Notes: generated by a model not told the origin, from the sequence alone. Counted from the first letter of the stretch, positions 1 to 12,701 are shown. The stretch is DNA of 64,000 nucleotides from Thiohalophilus sp. (GCF_034522235.1 NZ_JAXHLN010000003.1:1674001-1738000); one strand, 5' to 3'. Translations and numbers: made by a program.

Positions 1-249
1 TTGTTCGACCGGGATCCGTACCGGAACACAGGCCCGGCAATTTCGGCAATGCGGGCGATAGATGTAATTGCCGCTGCGGCGAAAGCCGATGGTGGCCAGT
101 GCCGAATAGTGCTGCGGCGTCAACAGCAGGGAGGGGTCGACGAAGATCGAGGTGGCCGTGCGATTCTCAAGATAACTGCAGGGATGTTCCGGGCTGGCAA
201 AAAACTGCAGCTTGTCCAGTAATGGGTGGATTGTCTGGCGATCATTCAT
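1..249 (-). CDS. bpt: Aspartate/glutamate leucyltransferase (Bpt), 5' part only
   Basis: The minus strand from 249 to the window edge encodes the N-terminal 83 residues of a bacterial ATE1-like tRNA-protein transferase. It opens MNDRQTIHPLLDKLQFF, continues with a conserved YLENRTA stretch, and has the cysteine-rich YRPHCRNCRACVPVRI segment typical of this family. The enzyme transfers leucine from Leu-tRNA to proteins with N-terminal Asp or Glu, marking them for ClpS/ClpAP. The ATG at 249 lies 15 bp downstream of the aat stop codon, so the two N-degron transferases are probably co-transcribed. The rest of the gene lies outside the window. Confidence 0.88.
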   Translation of the reverse strand, partial: MNDRQTIHPLLDKLQFFASPEHPCSYLENRTATSIFVDPSLLLTPQHYSALATIGFRRSGNYIYRPHCRNCRACVPVRIPVEQ

Positions 250-264
250 CAGAATTTACACGCT

Positions 265-1011
265 TTATCGGTTCCGGAACTCGATACGACCTGTCTCTTG
301 TAACAGCCTGATCCATTGTAAATCGGTTGTCCAGTGTTCGGCCACGACAAGCTCACAATAGTTGTTTAAATAACGGGTGAATTCCTGGCGAGGAATCGTT
401 ATGGCGCCCAGGCTGTTCAGGTGTGCGGTCTCTACCTGACAGTCGATCAATTGAAAACCCCACTGACGCAGATGTGCCGCCAGGGTGACAAAGGCCACCT
501 TGGATGCATCGGTCATGCGGGCAAACATCGATTCGCCAAAGAAGACCTTGCCCAGGGCGACACCGTACAGTCCGCCGACCAGTTTGTTCTGATACCAGGC
601 TTCGACCGAATGGGCGTGACCGGCTTGATGCAGGCGTTGATAAGCCTGCTGCATTTCATCGGTGATCCAGGTCCCGAAGCCATCCTCACGCGGTTCGGCA
701 CAATGTCGTATTACCTCGGCGAAGGCGTTATCAAAGGTGATCTGATAATCCCCTTTTTTCAGTCGCTTGCGCAAACTGCGGGAGATTTTCAGTTGTTCGG
801 GAAACAGTACCGAGCGTGGATCGGGCGACCACCAGAGGATCGGTTGCGCGTCACTGTACCAGGGAAAGATCCCGTGACGGTAGGCAGCCAGCAGGCGCGT
901 AATGGAAAGATCCCCACCGATCGCCAGCAGGCCGTCCGGATCGCGCAACGCCAGTTCCACATCGGGAAACCAGGCAGGCTGGTGAGGCGGTAACCAGTAG
1001 GGAGCGCTCAT
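265..1011 (-). CDS. aat: Leucyl/phenylalanyl-tRNA--protein transferase (Aat)
   Basis: This 248-residue protein is close to the usual length of the family. It starts with [18 protein letters not shown] followed by [11 protein letters not shown], the classic Aat N-terminus, and has the core [12 protein letters not shown] and [18 protein letters not shown] motifs. Aat transfers Leu or Phe to proteins with N-terminal Arg or Lys, creating type 2 N-degrons for ClpAP in the cytoplasm. It lies 8 bp from the upstream acetyltransferase-like gene and 15 bp from bpt, all on the minus strand, so a three-gene operon is likely. Its position near trxB and ftsK matches the gammaproteobacterial order. Confidence 0.95.
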   Translation of the reverse strand: MSAPYWLPPHQPAWFPDVELALRDPDGLLAIGGDLSITRLLAAYRHGIFPWYSDAQPILWWSPDPRSVLFPEQLKISRSLRKRLKKGDYQITFDNAFAEVIRHCAEPREDGFGTWITDEMQQAYQRLHQAGHAHSVEAWYQNKLVGGLYGVALGKVFFGESMFARMTDASKVAFVTLAAHLRQWGFQLIDCQVETAHLNSLGAITIPRQEFTRYLNNYCELVVAEHWTTDLQWIRLLQETGRIEFRNR

Positions 1012-1019
1012 GGTTGCAA

Positions 1020-2168
1020 TTAACCGGCTTGTTTAAAGGGCGAATGATCCTGCAACTCGTCGATATAATCTTCCACGGCTTCGCGCTCATGATCAAGATA
1101 GCGAATCAGCCCTTCGCGGAACCCCTCGTGTGCAATCCAGTGTGCCGACCAGGTCGGGGTTGGCAAAAAACCGCGACTGATCTTGTGTTCGCCCTGGGCG
1201 CCGGGCTCGAACCATTGCAGCCCGTGGTCGATGCAGTAGTCGAGGCCCTGGTAATAACAGGCTTCGAAATGCAGGCTGTGGAATTCCCGGTTGCAGCCCC
1301 AGTGTCGGCCATACAGGGTATCGTCGCCGCGGATATTAAACGCCGCCGCCACATACTCGCCCTGATGTTTGGCCATCACCACAACCATGTTGTTTGGCAT
1401 GGTTTCACCGATTTCCATAAAGAATTCGCGGGAGAGGGTGGGGATGCCGCTTTTACGTTCGAACGTGGATCGATAAAAGCGGTGATAGATGTCCCAGTGC
1501 TGTTCCTCCATCTCGTCGCCGTGACGGATTTCGATCTCGACTCCCTGTTCCTGGACCATCCGTCGCTCACGGCGGATTTTCTTGCGCTTTTGCTGGGTAA
1601 AGTGCGACAGATAATCGTCAAAATCCCGATAGCCATCATTCTGCCAGTGAAACTGACAACCCAGGCGCATCAAATAGCGCGGGTCGGCCTGAAACAACCG
1701 TGTATCCCGTTCATCGGTAAACAGCCAGTGCAGGGACGACATGCCGCTCTGTTGTGCATGTGCGGTTGCCGCGTCGACTAACTGCAATGCGTAAGTTGCA
1801 AAGTCCCTATCCGCACGCACCAGCAGGCGCGGGCCGGTCGCCGGGGTGTAGGGGATCGCGACCACCAGCTTGGGGTAATAACGCAGCCCGGCCCGATGCC
1901 AGGCATCGGCCCAGGCCCAGTCAAACACAAACTCGCCGTAGGAATTATCCTTGATGTACATCGGCGCGGCGGCCACCGGGATACCGTCTTCCTCGATCAG
2001 GACATATTGCGGATACCAGCCGTACAACTCACCAACGGCATTATGCTTTTCCAGCGCACGCAGAAATTCATACCGCACAAATGGAAAACGCCCGTCAGAG
2101 AGGGCGTTCCAGTGATCGGCGGAAACCTCGGCAAGACTTTCCAGTATCCGGGTTGTCATAGCATTCAT
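1020..2168 (-). CDS. GNAT/FemAB-like N-acyltransferase (COG3146, DUF482 type)
   Basis: A 382-residue protein with a family-typical N-terminal [22 protein letters not shown] segment followed by [13 protein letters not shown], and an arginine/lysine-rich [12 protein letters not shown] stretch near residue 195. It ends with the [15 protein letters not shown] motif seen in COG3146 proteins. These resemble FemAB aminoacyltransferases and GNAT acyltransferases, but their substrate is not established. No signal peptide is visible, so it is probably cytoplasmic. It is first in the presumed operon with aat and bpt, which may hint at a link to aminoacyl-tRNA-dependent acyl transfer, but that is inference. 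An alternative ATG lies three codons downstream. Confidence 0.8.
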   Translation of the reverse strand: MNAMTTRILESLAEVSADHWNALSDGRFPFVRYEFLRALEKHNAVGELYGWYPQYVLIEEDGIPVAAAPMYIKDNSYGEFVFDWAWADAWHRAGLRYYPKLVVAIPYTPATGPRLLVRADRDFATYALQLVDAATAHAQQSGMSSLHWLFTDERDTRLFQADPRYLMRLGCQFHWQNDGYRDFDDYLSHFTQQKRKKIRRERRMVQEQGVEIEIRHGDEMEEQHWDIYHRFYRSTFERKSGIPTLSREFFMEIGETMPNNMVVVMAKHQGEYVAAAFNIRGDDTLYGRHWGCNREFHSLHFEACYYQGLDYCIDHGLQWFEPGAQGEHKISRGFLPTPTWSAHWIAHEGFREGLIRYLDHEREAVEDYIDELQDHSPFKQAG

Positions 2169-2183
2169 TTTTCCAGGTGATTA

Positions 2184-2352
2184 AATTAACGCAGAGGACG
2201 CGGAGGCGCAAAGACGCAGAGAAACATTTTGTTTAAATCTGTTCAAAACAGATCCTGCAAAATACGCAGCTCAACGATGTCAACAGACAACGATGATTTG
2301 TTTAAATTAATAATACTCTGCGACTCTGCGACTCCGCGTCCTCCGCGTTTAT
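2184..2352. repeat. Long imperfect inverted repeat, dispersed family
   Basis: The gap between the acetyltransferase gene and trxB contains two roughly 35-bp arms, near 2188-2222 and 2316-2350. They are imperfect inverted copies built from GCAGAGGACGCGGAGGCGC-like sequence and are separated by about 95 bp of AT-rich DNA. Related single arms occur near 41642-41690 and 15555-15575. It is MITE-like or REP-like in form. No coding potential is seen in it. Confidence 0.6.
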
Positions 2353-2377
2353 TCCCAGAGTACCTGCTATGAAATCG

Positions 2378-3340
<963 letters not shown>

Positions 3341-3560
3341 TTAGACTCCGGAGGCAAAATTGGATTTGTTGTTCGATTTCCTGAAACAGACAATCGAAAC
3401 CGGTACAGGTTCAGCCTGTCGAAAGGTGCAATAGCACAGAATCATTGTTCCAGAAGGCCCATCATGGACGCTGCCCCGCGAAGAGCGCGATGATGTGATG
3501 TGCGGTTTTTCGGAACCCCGCTTAGTCTACGGAATGCCAGCAGGAGGGTAAAGGCGCAAC

Positions 3561-4613
3561 ATGAAGATCGGTATACCCCGTGAAATCAAAGCCCGGGAAG
3601 GGCGGGTCGCACTCATACCGGACGCTGTGGCCGAACTTGTTCGCCACCGGCATACCGTCTTTATTGAACACAATGCGGGCCTCAGCAGCGGTTATACCGA
3701 CGAAGAATACCGGCAGGCCGGCGCCCAAATCATCGACACCGCCAGTGAGCTGTATGCCGCCGCGCAAATGATCGTCAAGGTCAAGGAGCCCCAGCCGGCG
3801 GAACTGGCGCTGTTGCGCCCCGATCATCTGCTGTTTTCCTACCTCCACCTGGCGGCCGAACCGGAATTGACCCGAAGCCTGCAGGAGATCGGCCTGACTG
3901 CGGTCGCCTTTGAGACGGTCAGCGAGGGACCGACGCTGCCGCTGCTGGCGCCGATGAGCGATATCGCCGGGCGCATTGCCAGTCAGACCGGCAGCAACTT
4001 GCTGTATCAGCATCACGGCGGCCGGGGTGTGCTGCTGGGCGGCGTGCCGACCACCGAGCGCGGTCATGTGGTGATTCTGGGCGCCGGTGTGGCCGGCACC
4101 AGTGCGGCGCGCATGGCGGCCGGCATGGGCGCGCAAGTCACCGTGTTCGACCGCAATCGGGACAAGCTGCAGCAGGCCCGGCTCATCGGCCCCAATGTCA
4201 GCGGGCGCCACGCCTTTGCCAGTGCCATCGAGGCGGCCGTGCAGAGCGCGGATCTGCTCATCGGGGCGGTGCTGATTCCCGGGGCGAGGGCGCCGCATCT
4301 GGTGTCGGCCGAGACCGTCCGGCGCATGCCCAAAGGCAGCGTGATCATCGACATTTCGGTGGACCAGGGCGGCTGCATCGAGACGACCCGGCCCACCAGC
4401 TATGATGCCCCGACTTTCCTCTGGGAAGAGGTCGTCCACTACGGGGTGACCAACATGCCGGGCGCCGTTCCCAGAACGGCCGCGCAAGCGTTGTCTGCGC
4501 CGCTGCTTCCCTATATCCTGCGACTGGCCGAGCCCGGCTGGGAAGCCCAGCCGGCGCTGGCCGCCGGGCTCAATGTCCAGGCCGGGAAGGTGGTTCTGGC
4601 TGCCTTGCAATAG
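3561..4613 (+). CDS. ald: Alanine dehydrogenase
   Basis: Catalyses reversible NAD-dependent oxidative deamination of L-alanine to pyruvate and ammonia. The protein begins MKIGIPREIKAREGRVAL, the standard N-terminus of the AlaDH/PNT family, and has the KVKEPQ substrate-site lysine segment, RIASQTGSNLL, and the NAD-binding VILGAGVAGTSAARMA. It ends after GVTNMPGAVPRTA and is 350 residues, slightly shorter than the usual 370 or so because the C-terminal tail is short. An AGGAGGGT ribosome site lies just upstream of the ATG. In E. coli this slot between trxB and ftsK is held by lrp, so ald replaces it here. Confidence 0.95.
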   Translation: MKIGIPREIKAREGRVALIPDAVAELVRHRHTVFIEHNAGLSSGYTDEEYRQAGAQIIDTASELYAAAQMIVKVKEPQPAELALLRPDHLLFSYLHLAAEPELTRSLQEIGLTAVAFETVSEGPTLPLLAPMSDIAGRIASQTGSNLLYQHHGGRGVLLGGVPTTERGHVVILGAGVAGTSAARMAAGMGAQVTVFDRNRDKLQQARLIGPNVSGRHAFASAIEAAVQSADLLIGAVLIPGARAPHLVSAETVRRMPKGSVIIDISVDQGGCIETTRPTSYDAPTFLWEEVVHYGVTNMPGAVPRTAAQALSAPLLPYILRLAEPGWEAQPALAAGLNVQAGKVVLAALQ

Positions 4614-4682
4614 CATTCCGGTATTGCGTTTATCCTTTTAATTTAGTAACTTATAATACCTTTTTCATAAAGAAGATAAACT

Positions 4683-6992
4683 TTGCCCCAGGCCAAGAAA
4701 ACAGCCTCCGAGAGTCCGCCGCTGGCCGGTCATCTGCAGCGCGCGCTGAAAGAGGGCGCGCTGTACGTCTTCGGCTTTACCGCGCTCTACTTTCTGCTGG
4801 CGCTGGCGAGTTACCACCCCGCCGATCCGGGCTGGTCTCACAGCGGTGGCGTGCATCCGCGTATTGCCAACCTCGGCGGACCGGCTGGCGCCTGGCTGGC
4901 CGATGTCTTTTTAAGCCTGTTCGGCTATCTCGCCTATCTGTTCCCGTTCATGGTCGCCTATGCCGGCTGGCGCCTGTACCGGGATCGGCGCAATCTCCAG
5001 CCGTTCGATATCCGGGGCCTGGGTATGCGGGTGGGGGGCTTCCTGCTGACTCTGCTGTCCGGTTGCGGCCTGGCGGCGTTGCATGATGTCGGCGGCCTGA
5101 CCTCCCTGCCGGCCAACAGTGGCGGCATCCTGGGCGAATATGTCGCGGTCAATATGGCCGCCGCCTTCAGCTTTCTGGGCGCCACGCTGCTGTTGCTGGC
5201 GCTGTTTCTGAGCGGAGTGACGCTGTTTACCCATCTCTCCTGGCTGTGGTTGATGGACAGCATCGGCGCCCTGACCCTGCGGGCGTTGCACAGTGTGCGC
5301 GGCGCGGTCACCCGCCTGCTGGCGCGGATCCAGCAATACCGCGCGCGCAAACAGCATGCGCAGCAGTATGTCTCCAAGGTCGAAAAACAGAAAGTCAAAG
5401 AGGCCAAACGCACGCCCCCGGTGATCCAGCGGGAGGAGAAACCCGCCGTGCCCAGCAAGCGTGTGGAGCGCGAGCGCCAGGTGCCGTTGTTTACCGGCGA
5501 TCAGGAAGGGGCGTTGCCGCCGCTGTCGCTGCTGGATGACGTCAAACCCGGCGATCGTAACGCGATTTCCGAAGAGGCCCTGCAGGCGATGGGCCGCCAG
5601 GTGGAGCTCAAGTTGCAGGATTTCGGCATCGAGGGCGAAGTGGTGGCAGTCCATCCCGGCCCGGTGATCACCCGTTTTGAGCTGCAGCCGGCGGCCGGGG
5701 TCAAGGTCAACCAGATCACCAATCTGGCCAAGGACCTGGCCCGCTCCCTGTCAGCGGTCAGCGTGCGGGTAGTGGAGGTGATTCCGGGCAAGACCACGGT
5801 CGGGCTGGAGATCCCCAACCAGCAGCGCGAAGTGGTGCGCCTGAGTGACACCCTCAAGGCCCCCGAATTCGCCGACGCCAAATCACCGCTGACCCTGGCA
5901 CTGGGCAAGGATATCAGCGGCAATCCCACGGTCGCGGATCTGGCCCGCATGCCGCATCTGCTGGTGGCCGGGACCACCGGCGCCGGCAAGTCGGTGGCCC
6001 TGAACGCCATGATCCTGAGCCTGCTGTACAACGCCAGCCCCAGGGATGTGCGGCTGATTCTGATCGATCCGAAAATGCTGGAGCTATCGGTCTACGACGG
6101 CATTCCCCATCTGCTGGCCCCGGTGGTCACCGATATGAAAGATGCCGCCAACGCGCTGCGCTGGTGTGTGGCGGAAATGGATCAACGTTATCGCTTGATG
6201 TCCGCGCTCAAGGTACGCAACATCGCCGGCTTCAATCGCAAGGTGCGTGAAGCACAGGAGGCCAAACAGCCGCTCCTCGATCCGCTGCATCCGGCCGATT
6301 CGGAACTGCCGGCTCAGGAACTGCAACCCATGCCGTATATCGTGGTGGTGGTGGACGAGCTGGCCGACATGATGATGGTGGTCGGCAAGAAAGTCGAAGA
6401 GCTGATCGCCCGCCTGGCACAAAAAGCCCGCGCTTCGGGCATTCACCTGATCCTGGCGACCCAGCGGCCTTCGGTCGATGTGTTGACCGGCTTGATCAAA
6501 TCCAACATTCCGACGCGGATTGCCTTTCAGGTCTCCTCGCGCATCGATTCACGCACCATTCTCGATCAGATGGGTGCCGAACAATTGCTGGGTCATGGCG
6601 ACATGTTGTACCTGCCGCCGGGCGCCGGCTTGCCCGTGCGCATTCACGGTGCCTTCGTCGACGATCACGAAGTACACAACGTGGTCGACAATCTGAAGAA
6701 AAGCGGCCAGCCCCAGTATCTTGAGGAAGTCCTCAGCGGTCCGGCCGACACCGGCGGCGGTGCCAACGGCAACGGCGGTGATGATGCCGAAGCCGACCCG
6801 CTCTATGATGAGGCGGTCCAGATCGTCACCGAAACCCGCCGGGCTTCCATCTCCGGTGTACAACGCCGCCTGCGTATCGGCTACAACCGGGCCGCGCGCC
6901 TGGTGGAAGCCATGGAACTGGCCGGTGTGGTCGGGCCGCTGGAATCCAACGGCAACCGCGAGGTGCTGGCACCACCACCGCCCAAGGAGTGA
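4683..6992 (+). CDS. ftsK: DNA translocase FtsK
   Basis: Septal DNA pump that clears and unlinks chromosome termini at division. The 769-residue protein has four or five N-terminal membrane helices (residues about 25-190), a short charged linker, then the RecA-like motor with Walker [13 protein letters not shown] near residue 430 and Walker [14 protein letters not shown] near 555. The C-terminal winged-helix gamma domain reads [26 protein letters not shown] and would recognise KOPS sites. The linker is much shorter than in E. coli FtsK. The start is a TTG at 4683; no nearby in-frame ATG gives a better fit. The gene heads the conserved ftsK-lolA-rarA-serS order. Confidence 0.96.
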   Translation: MPQAKKTASESPPLAGHLQRALKEGALYVFGFTALYFLLALASYHPADPGWSHSGGVHPRIANLGGPAGAWLADVFLSLFGYLAYLFPFMVAYAGWRLYRDRRNLQPFDIRGLGMRVGGFLLTLLSGCGLAALHDVGGLTSLPANSGGILGEYVAVNMAAAFSFLGATLLLLALFLSGVTLFTHLSWLWLMDSIGALTLRALHSVRGAVTRLLARIQQYRARKQHAQQYVSKVEKQKVKEAKRTPPVIQREEKPAVPSKRVERERQVPLFTGDQEGALPPLSLLDDVKPGDRNAISEEALQAMGRQVELKLQDFGIEGEVVAVHPGPVITRFELQPAAGVKVNQITNLAKDLARSLSAVSVRVVEVIPGKTTVGLEIPNQQREVVRLSDTLKAPEFADAKSPLTLALGKDISGNPTVADLARMPHLLVAGTTGAGKSVALNAMILSLLYNASPRDVRLILIDPKMLELSVYDGIPHLLAPVVTDMKDAANALRWCVAEMDQRYRLMSALKVRNIAGFNRKVREAQEAKQPLLDPLHPADSELPAQELQPMPYIVVVVDELADMMMVVGKKVEELIARLAQKARASGIHLILATQRPSVDVLTGLIKSNIPTRIAFQVSSRIDSRTILDQMGAEQLLGHGDMLYLPPGAGLPVRIHGAFVDDHEVHNVVDNLKKSGQPQYLEEVLSGPADTGGGANGNGGDDAEADPLYDEAVQIVTETRRASISGVQRRLRIGYNRAARLVEAMELAGVVGPLESNGNREVLAPPPPKE

Positions 6993-7110
6993 GCGCGAAA
7001 GGGCGTGAGAGGGCGAGAGCGTCAGAGCGCCAAAGATTCATTGAACAGAGTTCGCGAGCTCACCACCTGACGCCCTCGCGATCTCACCTTACACCACAAG
7101 AGAGTCAAAT

Positions 7111-7722
7111 ATGCTGAACCGGATTATCATCATGCTGACTGCAAGCCTGCTGTTGTTGCCAGCAGCACAGGCGGCGCCGTCCATCGAGGACTATTTCAGT
7201 AACCTCGACAGTTTCGAGGCCCGCTTTGTGCAACGCCTGTTCAATGCCGAGCAGGAACTGGAGGAGGAGAGCAGCGGGGTGATTAAAATCCAGCGCCCGG
7301 ATCGCTTCTATCTGCAATATCGTGAGCCCTATGAACAGCTCTATATTGCCGACGGAAAAAAGCTCTGGTCGTATGATACCGATCTGGAACAGATTATCGT
7401 TAAACAGCAAAAAAACCTGTTGCGCGATACGCCGGCAATGATTTTAAGCAACCCGCAGAACCTGCAACGCCAGTACCGTGTGGCGCAATATAAGAGTGAT
7501 GACAACCTGACCTGGTTCCGTCTGACACCGAAAAGCAGCGAGAACCAGTTTGAGGAAGTCCAGCTGGGTTTTGATAGCGAACAGATCCGGATCATGGAAC
7601 TGAAAGACGGCTTCGGCCGTATCACCCGGCTGGAATTCGACGATATCCGCCGCAATCCATCCTTTACAGCCGAGACATTCCGTTTCACGCCGCCGCCCGG
7701 CGTGGATGTCATCGAACAGTAG
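7111..7722 (+). CDS. lolA: Outer membrane lipoprotein carrier protein LolA
   Basis: Periplasmic chaperone that carries lipoproteins from LolCDE to LolB. It has a clear signal peptide (residues 1-21, ending AAQA), then IEDYFSNLDSFEARFVQ and GVIKIQRPDRFYLQYREPYEQLYIADGKKLWSYD, which are characteristic of LolA. The mature form of about 180 residues is the usual length. It lies about 120 bp downstream of ftsK and just ahead of rarA, as in E. coli. An AAGAGAG ribosome site precedes the ATG. Confidence 0.95.
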   Translation: MLNRIIIMLTASLLLLPAAQAAPSIEDYFSNLDSFEARFVQRLFNAEQELEEESSGVIKIQRPDRFYLQYREPYEQLYIADGKKLWSYDTDLEQIIVKQQKNLLRDTPAMILSNPQNLQRQYRVAQYKSDDNLTWFRLTPKSSENQFEEVQLGFDSEQIRIMELKDGFGRITRLEFDDIRRNPSFTAETFRFTPPPGVDVIEQ

Positions 7723-7791
7723 TTTTATTGCGCTATTGCAGGGTAATAATGGCTTAACCACTTATCAAGATGGCAACGAACCTGATTCATC

Positions 7792-9159
7792 ATGCCTGAC
7801 ACCCCCGACATGTTTGGTACTGAAGCAAAGCCGACGGACGCGGAGGCCGAACTGGCCTGGCGGCCGCTGGCGGATCGCATGCGCCCGCAGTCACTGGACG
7901 AGATCGCCGGGCAGGGCCATTTACTGGCACAAAACAAACCGCTGCGTCAGGCGATCGAATCGGGCAAGCTGCATTCGATGATCTTCTGGGGACCGCCCGG
8001 TACCGGCAAAACCACGCTGGCGCGAATGATCGCCCGTTATTGCGATGCCGAGTTTCTCAGCATCTCGGCCGTACTCTCCGGCGTCAAGGAGATTCGTGCC
8101 GCTATTACCCGGGCCCAGGAGGTACAGCAACAACAGAACCGGCCCAGTGTTCTGTTTGTCGATGAGGTGCACCGGTTTAACAAATCCCAGCAGGATGCGT
8201 TTTTACCCTATGTGGAAAACGGCACGGTGACGTTCATCGGTGCGACTACCGAAAATCCCTCTTTCGAACTGAACAATGCCCTGTTATCCCGGGCCCGGGT
8301 CTATGTGCTCAAGGCACTGGACAGTGAAGATATTCTGCAGGTGATTCAACGGGCACTGGGTGATCCGCAACGCGGGCTGGCGCAGTTACAGCTGGAGATT
8401 GCGCCCGAACTGCTCCAGCGACTGGCCGAGGCCGCCGATGGCGATGCCCGGCGCGCGCTCAATTTACTGGAGATAGCGACCGAGCTGGCCGAGGAAGTCG
8501 ATGGCAGCGCCCGGATTACGGAGCAGACCCTGGCTGAAGTGCTGGGCAGCGGCCTGCGCCGTTTCGACAAGCAGGGCGAGGCGTTTTACGATCAAATCTC
8601 CGCGTTGCATAAATCGGTGCGCGGTTCTTCCCCGGATGCCGCGCTGTACTGGTTCGTACGCATGATCGACGGGGGTTGCGATCCGCTGTATATCGCCCGG
8701 CGGGTGGTGCGCATGGCGAGCGAGGATATCGGCAACGCGGATCCGCGGGCGCTGACGATCGCGCTGCACGCCTGGGATGTTCAGGAGCGGCTCGGCAGTC
8801 CGGAAGGGGAGCTGACCATCGCCCAGGCGGTAATCTATATGGCCTGTGCGCCCAAGAGCAATGCCGTCTATAGTGCCTTCAACCAGGCCCGGGCGGATGT
8901 CCAGCAGGCCGGTTCGGATGAAGTCCCCATTCATCTGCGTAACGCCCCGACCCGGCTGATGAAAGAGCTGGGATACGGCCGTGAATACCGTTACGCCCAT
9001 GATGAACCCGAAGCCTATGCCGCCGGCGAGACCTATTTTCCCGAGAGCTTTGGCGAGCGACGCTATTATTATCCGGTGGATCGCGGACTGGAGATCAAGA
9101 TCGCCGAAAAACTGGCTCATTTGCGCGAGCTGGATAAAAAAAATCGTGGTTCGGATTGA
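7792..9159 (+). CDS. rarA: Replication-associated recombination protein A (RarA/MgsA)
   Basis: AAA+ clamp-loader-like ATPase that acts at stalled replication forks. The 455-residue protein starts with the family segment [21 protein letters not shown] and contains Walker [13 protein letters not shown] near residue 65, Walker [16 protein letters not shown], sensor [19 protein letters not shown], and the C-terminal tetramerisation domain with [22 protein letters not shown]. Length and order are standard. The start at 7792 gives the short variable N-terminus before the conserved block. Its position between lolA and serS is the gammaproteobacterial norm, here with crcB-DUF190 inserted before serS. 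Confidence 0.96.
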   Translation: MPDTPDMFGTEAKPTDAEAELAWRPLADRMRPQSLDEIAGQGHLLAQNKPLRQAIESGKLHSMIFWGPPGTGKTTLARMIARYCDAEFLSISAVLSGVKEIRAAITRAQEVQQQQNRPSVLFVDEVHRFNKSQQDAFLPYVENGTVTFIGATTENPSFELNNALLSRARVYVLKALDSEDILQVIQRALGDPQRGLAQLQLEIAPELLQRLAEAADGDARRALNLLEIATELAEEVDGSARITEQTLAEVLGSGLRRFDKQGEAFYDQISALHKSVRGSSPDAALYWFVRMIDGGCDPLYIARRVVRMASEDIGNADPRALTIALHAWDVQERLGSPEGELTIAQAVIYMACAPKSNAVYSAFNQARADVQQAGSDEVPIHLRNAPTRLMKELGYGREYRYAHDEPEAYAAGETYFPESFGERRYYYPVDRGLEIKIAEKLAHLRELDKKNRGSD

Positions 9160-9222
9160 GCGCTTTTTGCCGGGCCGTCGGATTTTGATTATCATGCTCT
9201 TTTTGATTCCGGAGACGCATCG

Positions 9223-9593
9223 GTGTTGCAGATTCTGGCCATTGCCGTGGGCGGTGCCGTCGGTTCGGTGCTGCGGTTTACGCTCTCCGGCAGCGTCCAT
9301 CAGCTGTTGGGACGGGAGTTTCCCTACGGCACCCTGAGCGTCAATGTGCTGGGGTCCCTGTTGATGGGCTTCCTTTATATTGTCTTGCTGGAGCGGGCCA
9401 GTCTGGGGCCGGAATGGCGTGCCTTGTTGCTGATCGGCTTGCTCGGCGCGTTTACCACGTTTTCGACTTTTTCCCTGGAAACACTGAACCTGATCGAAAG
9501 TGGCGCACTGGTTAAGGCGGGGATGAATATTCTGTTAAGTGTTACGCTCTGTCTGTTGGCCGCCTGGGTGGGTATGTTGGGAGGACGTCAATT

Positions 9594-9597
<4 letters not shown>
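9223..9597 (+). CDS. crcB: Fluoride efflux channel CrcB/Fluc
   Basis: A 124-residue four-helix membrane protein of the Fluc family, which dimerises to form a fluoride channel. Signature segments GGAVGSVLRF, GTLSVNVLGSLLMGF and GLLGAFTTFSTFSLE are all present. The start is GTG at 9223, preceded by a GGAG ribosome site. The stop overlaps the next gene by an ATGA, so translation of the two is likely coupled. The 63 bp upstream are too short and show no fluoride riboswitch fold by eye, so regulation is not apparent. Confidence 0.95.
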
Positions 9598-11190
<1,593 letters not shown>

Positions 11191-11198
11191 GCGATGAT

Positions 11199-11384
11199 TT
11201 AACCTTTCACCAGCAGGATCAGCAGCACCACGAAGCCCACGACCAGGGCGATGGGGAACAGGAAGCCTTTCCAGTCCTCGGCGGAGCCCTTGGGGGCGTT
11301 GTTGAGCGCATGGCGCATGCGCGGAAAGATGAAAATCAGCATGGCGCCGAGCAGCACCGCCGTGGCGATTTTTTCCCAACCCAT
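11199..11384 (-). CDS. Small two-helix membrane protein, function unknown
   Basis: A 61-residue protein with two hydrophobic segments (about residues 5-21 and 43-59) separated by a polar loop with NNAPKGSAEDWKGF. A GGAGG ribosome site lies about 8 bp upstream of the ATG on the minus strand, and its stop falls 8 bp beyond the serS stop in convergent orientation. I do not recognise a named family. The good ribosome site and clean membrane topology argue that it is a real gene. Confidence 0.7.
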   Translation of the reverse strand: MGWEKIATAVLLGAMLIFIFPRMRHALNNAPKGSAEDWKGFLFPIALVVGFVVLLILLVKG

Positions 11385-11452
11385 TTGAAGCCTCCTTTAG
11401 ATCCGCCTGGAACGGTCATTTTTCCACCGCTCGAAGCTTGTCTCAGGCCAAA

Positions 11453-11478
11453 AAAAGCCCCGATATTTCGGGGCTTTT
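11453..11478 (-). terminator. Rho-independent terminator of the BI-1 gene
   Basis: A GC-rich stem with arms AAAAGCCCCGA and TCGGGGCTTTT, closed by a short loop, is followed on the minus strand by a run of T. It sits 21 bp beyond the BI-1 family gene stop, and the T-run lies on the side that serves that gene. Confidence 0.85.
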
Positions 11479-11499
11479 GACGTTCGCCGTGCGCGGCGC

Positions 11500-12159
11500 T
11501 TATTCGTTGCCGAACGCACCCAACAGATGCAGCAGCGCCTGGAACATGTTCAGCAGGGACAGGAAAATCCCGGCCGTGGCCATGATGTAGTTGGTCTCCC
11601 CGCCATGGATGATGGAGGAGGTCTGGAACAGGATGAAACCGCTCATGATCAGGACGATAGCGGCGTTCACGGCCAGAAACAGCGCCGGAATTTCCAGGAA
11701 GATATTTGCCAGTGCCGCGGCCAGTACCACGAAAAAGCCCACGAACAGGAAGCCCGCCAGGAAGCTGAAATCCTTGCGCGTGGTCAGGGCGTAAGCGGAC
11801 AGCCCCAGGAAGATCACGGCGGTACCGCCCAGCGCGGTCATGACAATCGTCGGATTGGCGGCCAGATAATAGCCCACGATTGGTCCCAGACCGAAGCCCA
11901 GCAGCCCCGTGATGGCAAAAATCACCGGAATCCCGGTGGCCGAGTTGGCGGTGCGGGGCAGGACGAACCAGAGCATCACGATCCCGGCAATCGTCGCGAT
12001 CAGCCCCATACCATAAGACACCTGCGAGACCACACTGATAGCAGCCATCAGGGCACTGAAGATCAAGGTCATGGACAGCAGTGCGTAGGTGTTACGCAAT
12101 ACCTTGTTGGTCTCTATCGCCGACCCAATCGGCCGGGTAGCAGTGCGTTCTTGGTACAT
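11500..12159 (-). CDS. Bax inhibitor-1 (BI-1)/YccA family membrane protein
   Basis: A 219-residue integral membrane protein with about seven hydrophobic helices. It begins MYQERTATRPIG and has the family segment NKVLRNTYALLSMTLIFSA and the C-terminal LSLLNMFQALLHLLGAFGNE. YccA in E. coli modulates FtsH, and other BI-1 proteins act as pH-sensitive calcium leak channels; the role here is inferred only from the family. The start at 12159 was chosen because AGGATGGG lies just upstream; an upstream in-frame extension to 12306 has no family similarity. Confidence 0.9.
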   Translation of the reverse strand: MYQERTATRPIGSAIETNKVLRNTYALLSMTLIFSALMAAISVVSQVSYGMGLIATIAGIVMLWFVLPRTANSATGIPVIFAITGLLGFGLGPIVGYYLAANPTIVMTALGGTAVIFLGLSAYALTTRKDFSFLAGFLFVGFFVVLAAALANIFLEIPALFLAVNAAIVLIMSGFILFQTSSIIHGGETNYIMATAGIFLSLLNMFQALLHLLGAFGNE

Positions 12160-12376
12160 GTTTATCCCATCCTTATTCAAATTTAACCTGACTAATGGAC
12201 TACAGCATACCTGATTAGTTCCCGATATCAAGCCATATCGATTTGATTTCAAGCCCGCACCCCTCTGGAAACTTCGCCCGCCATACGGTATTCTTCGCCA
12301 CCTCAAATAAAGGGACGAGGGCCGGAGGGCCGAGTAAAAACCTCGTACCTCGTTACTCGTCCCTCGTCACTGTTTC

Positions 12377-12399
12377 TGGAGAGGTGGCTGAGTGGTCGA
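12377..12399 (+). pseudogene. 5' fragment of tRNA-Ser
   Basis: These 23 bp are identical to the first part of the intact tRNA-Ser gene at 12611-12633, through the D-arm to TGGTCGA. The sequence then switches to a hairpin repeat instead of continuing into the anticodon arm. The fragment cannot make a tRNA, but it may still follow a functional tRNA promoter. Confidence 0.85.
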
Positions 12400-12531
12400 C
12401 CAATTCGCCCGGATGACGTACAGGGATGTACTAATGTCGCGGGAGGCAGGATGCCGGGAGCGACTCGAATTGGAACATCGCGCATCGCGCGATGGCCCGA
12501 AGGGCGGAGGGCAGGGATGCCCGGAGTAGAG
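12397..12531 (+). repeat. Hairpin array copy A with CsrA-like A(N)GGA loops
   Basis: A structured repeat starts at the end of the tRNA-Ser 5' fragment. An outer stem pairs CCAATTCG with CGAATTGG. Inside it are GTACAGGGATGTAC (12418-12431) and GGCAGGATGCC (12445-12455). After it come CATCGCGC/GCGCGATG, GCCC-gaag-GGGC and GGGCAGGGATGCCC (12509-12522). The three A(N)GGA hairpins fit the known CsrA/RsmA site, and the first contains the 12-nt consensus RUACARGGAUGU. Related copies lie at about 12775, 12951, 15462, 27200 and 41757. Transcription as RNA is inference. Confidence 0.7.
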
Positions 12532-12611
12532 TGGCGGGAACCGCCGCTTGAGACCACCGCACGATAAAGGGACTGGTAATAAACGTTTTTATAGATCAAA
12601 TATTGAGTTTT

Positions 12612-12699
12612 GGAGAGGTGGCTGAGTGGTCGAAAGCGGCGGTCTTGAAAACCGTTGACCGGCGACGGTCCGGGGGTTCGAATCCCTCCCTCTCCGCCA
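12612..12699 (+). tRNA. tRNA-Ser(UGA)
   Basis: An intact 88-nt class II tRNA. The acceptor stem pairs GGAGAGG with CCTCTCC, the anticodon loop is CTTGAAA with anticodon TGA, there is a long variable arm (GACCGGCGACGGTC region), the T-loop is TTCGAAT, and CCA is encoded. It is followed at once by a terminator hairpin. A 5' fragment lies upstream and a 3' fragment downstream. Confidence 0.97.
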
Positions 12700-12701
12700 A
12701 A

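Noticed and set aside
3522-4616. 364-codon open frame antisense to alanine dehydrogenase
   Set aside because: Antisense shadow of a clearly real gene with no recognisable motif or ribosome site.
9160-9222. Possible fluoride riboswitch before crcB
   Set aside because: Only 63 bp separate it from rarA and I could not find the conserved pseudoknot elements.
12303-12599. 98-codon minus-strand frame containing TLVHPCTSSGRI
   Set aside because: The same peptide string appears at 27.3 and in altered form at 41.8 kb because it is a translation of the hairpin repeat, not because it is a protein family.
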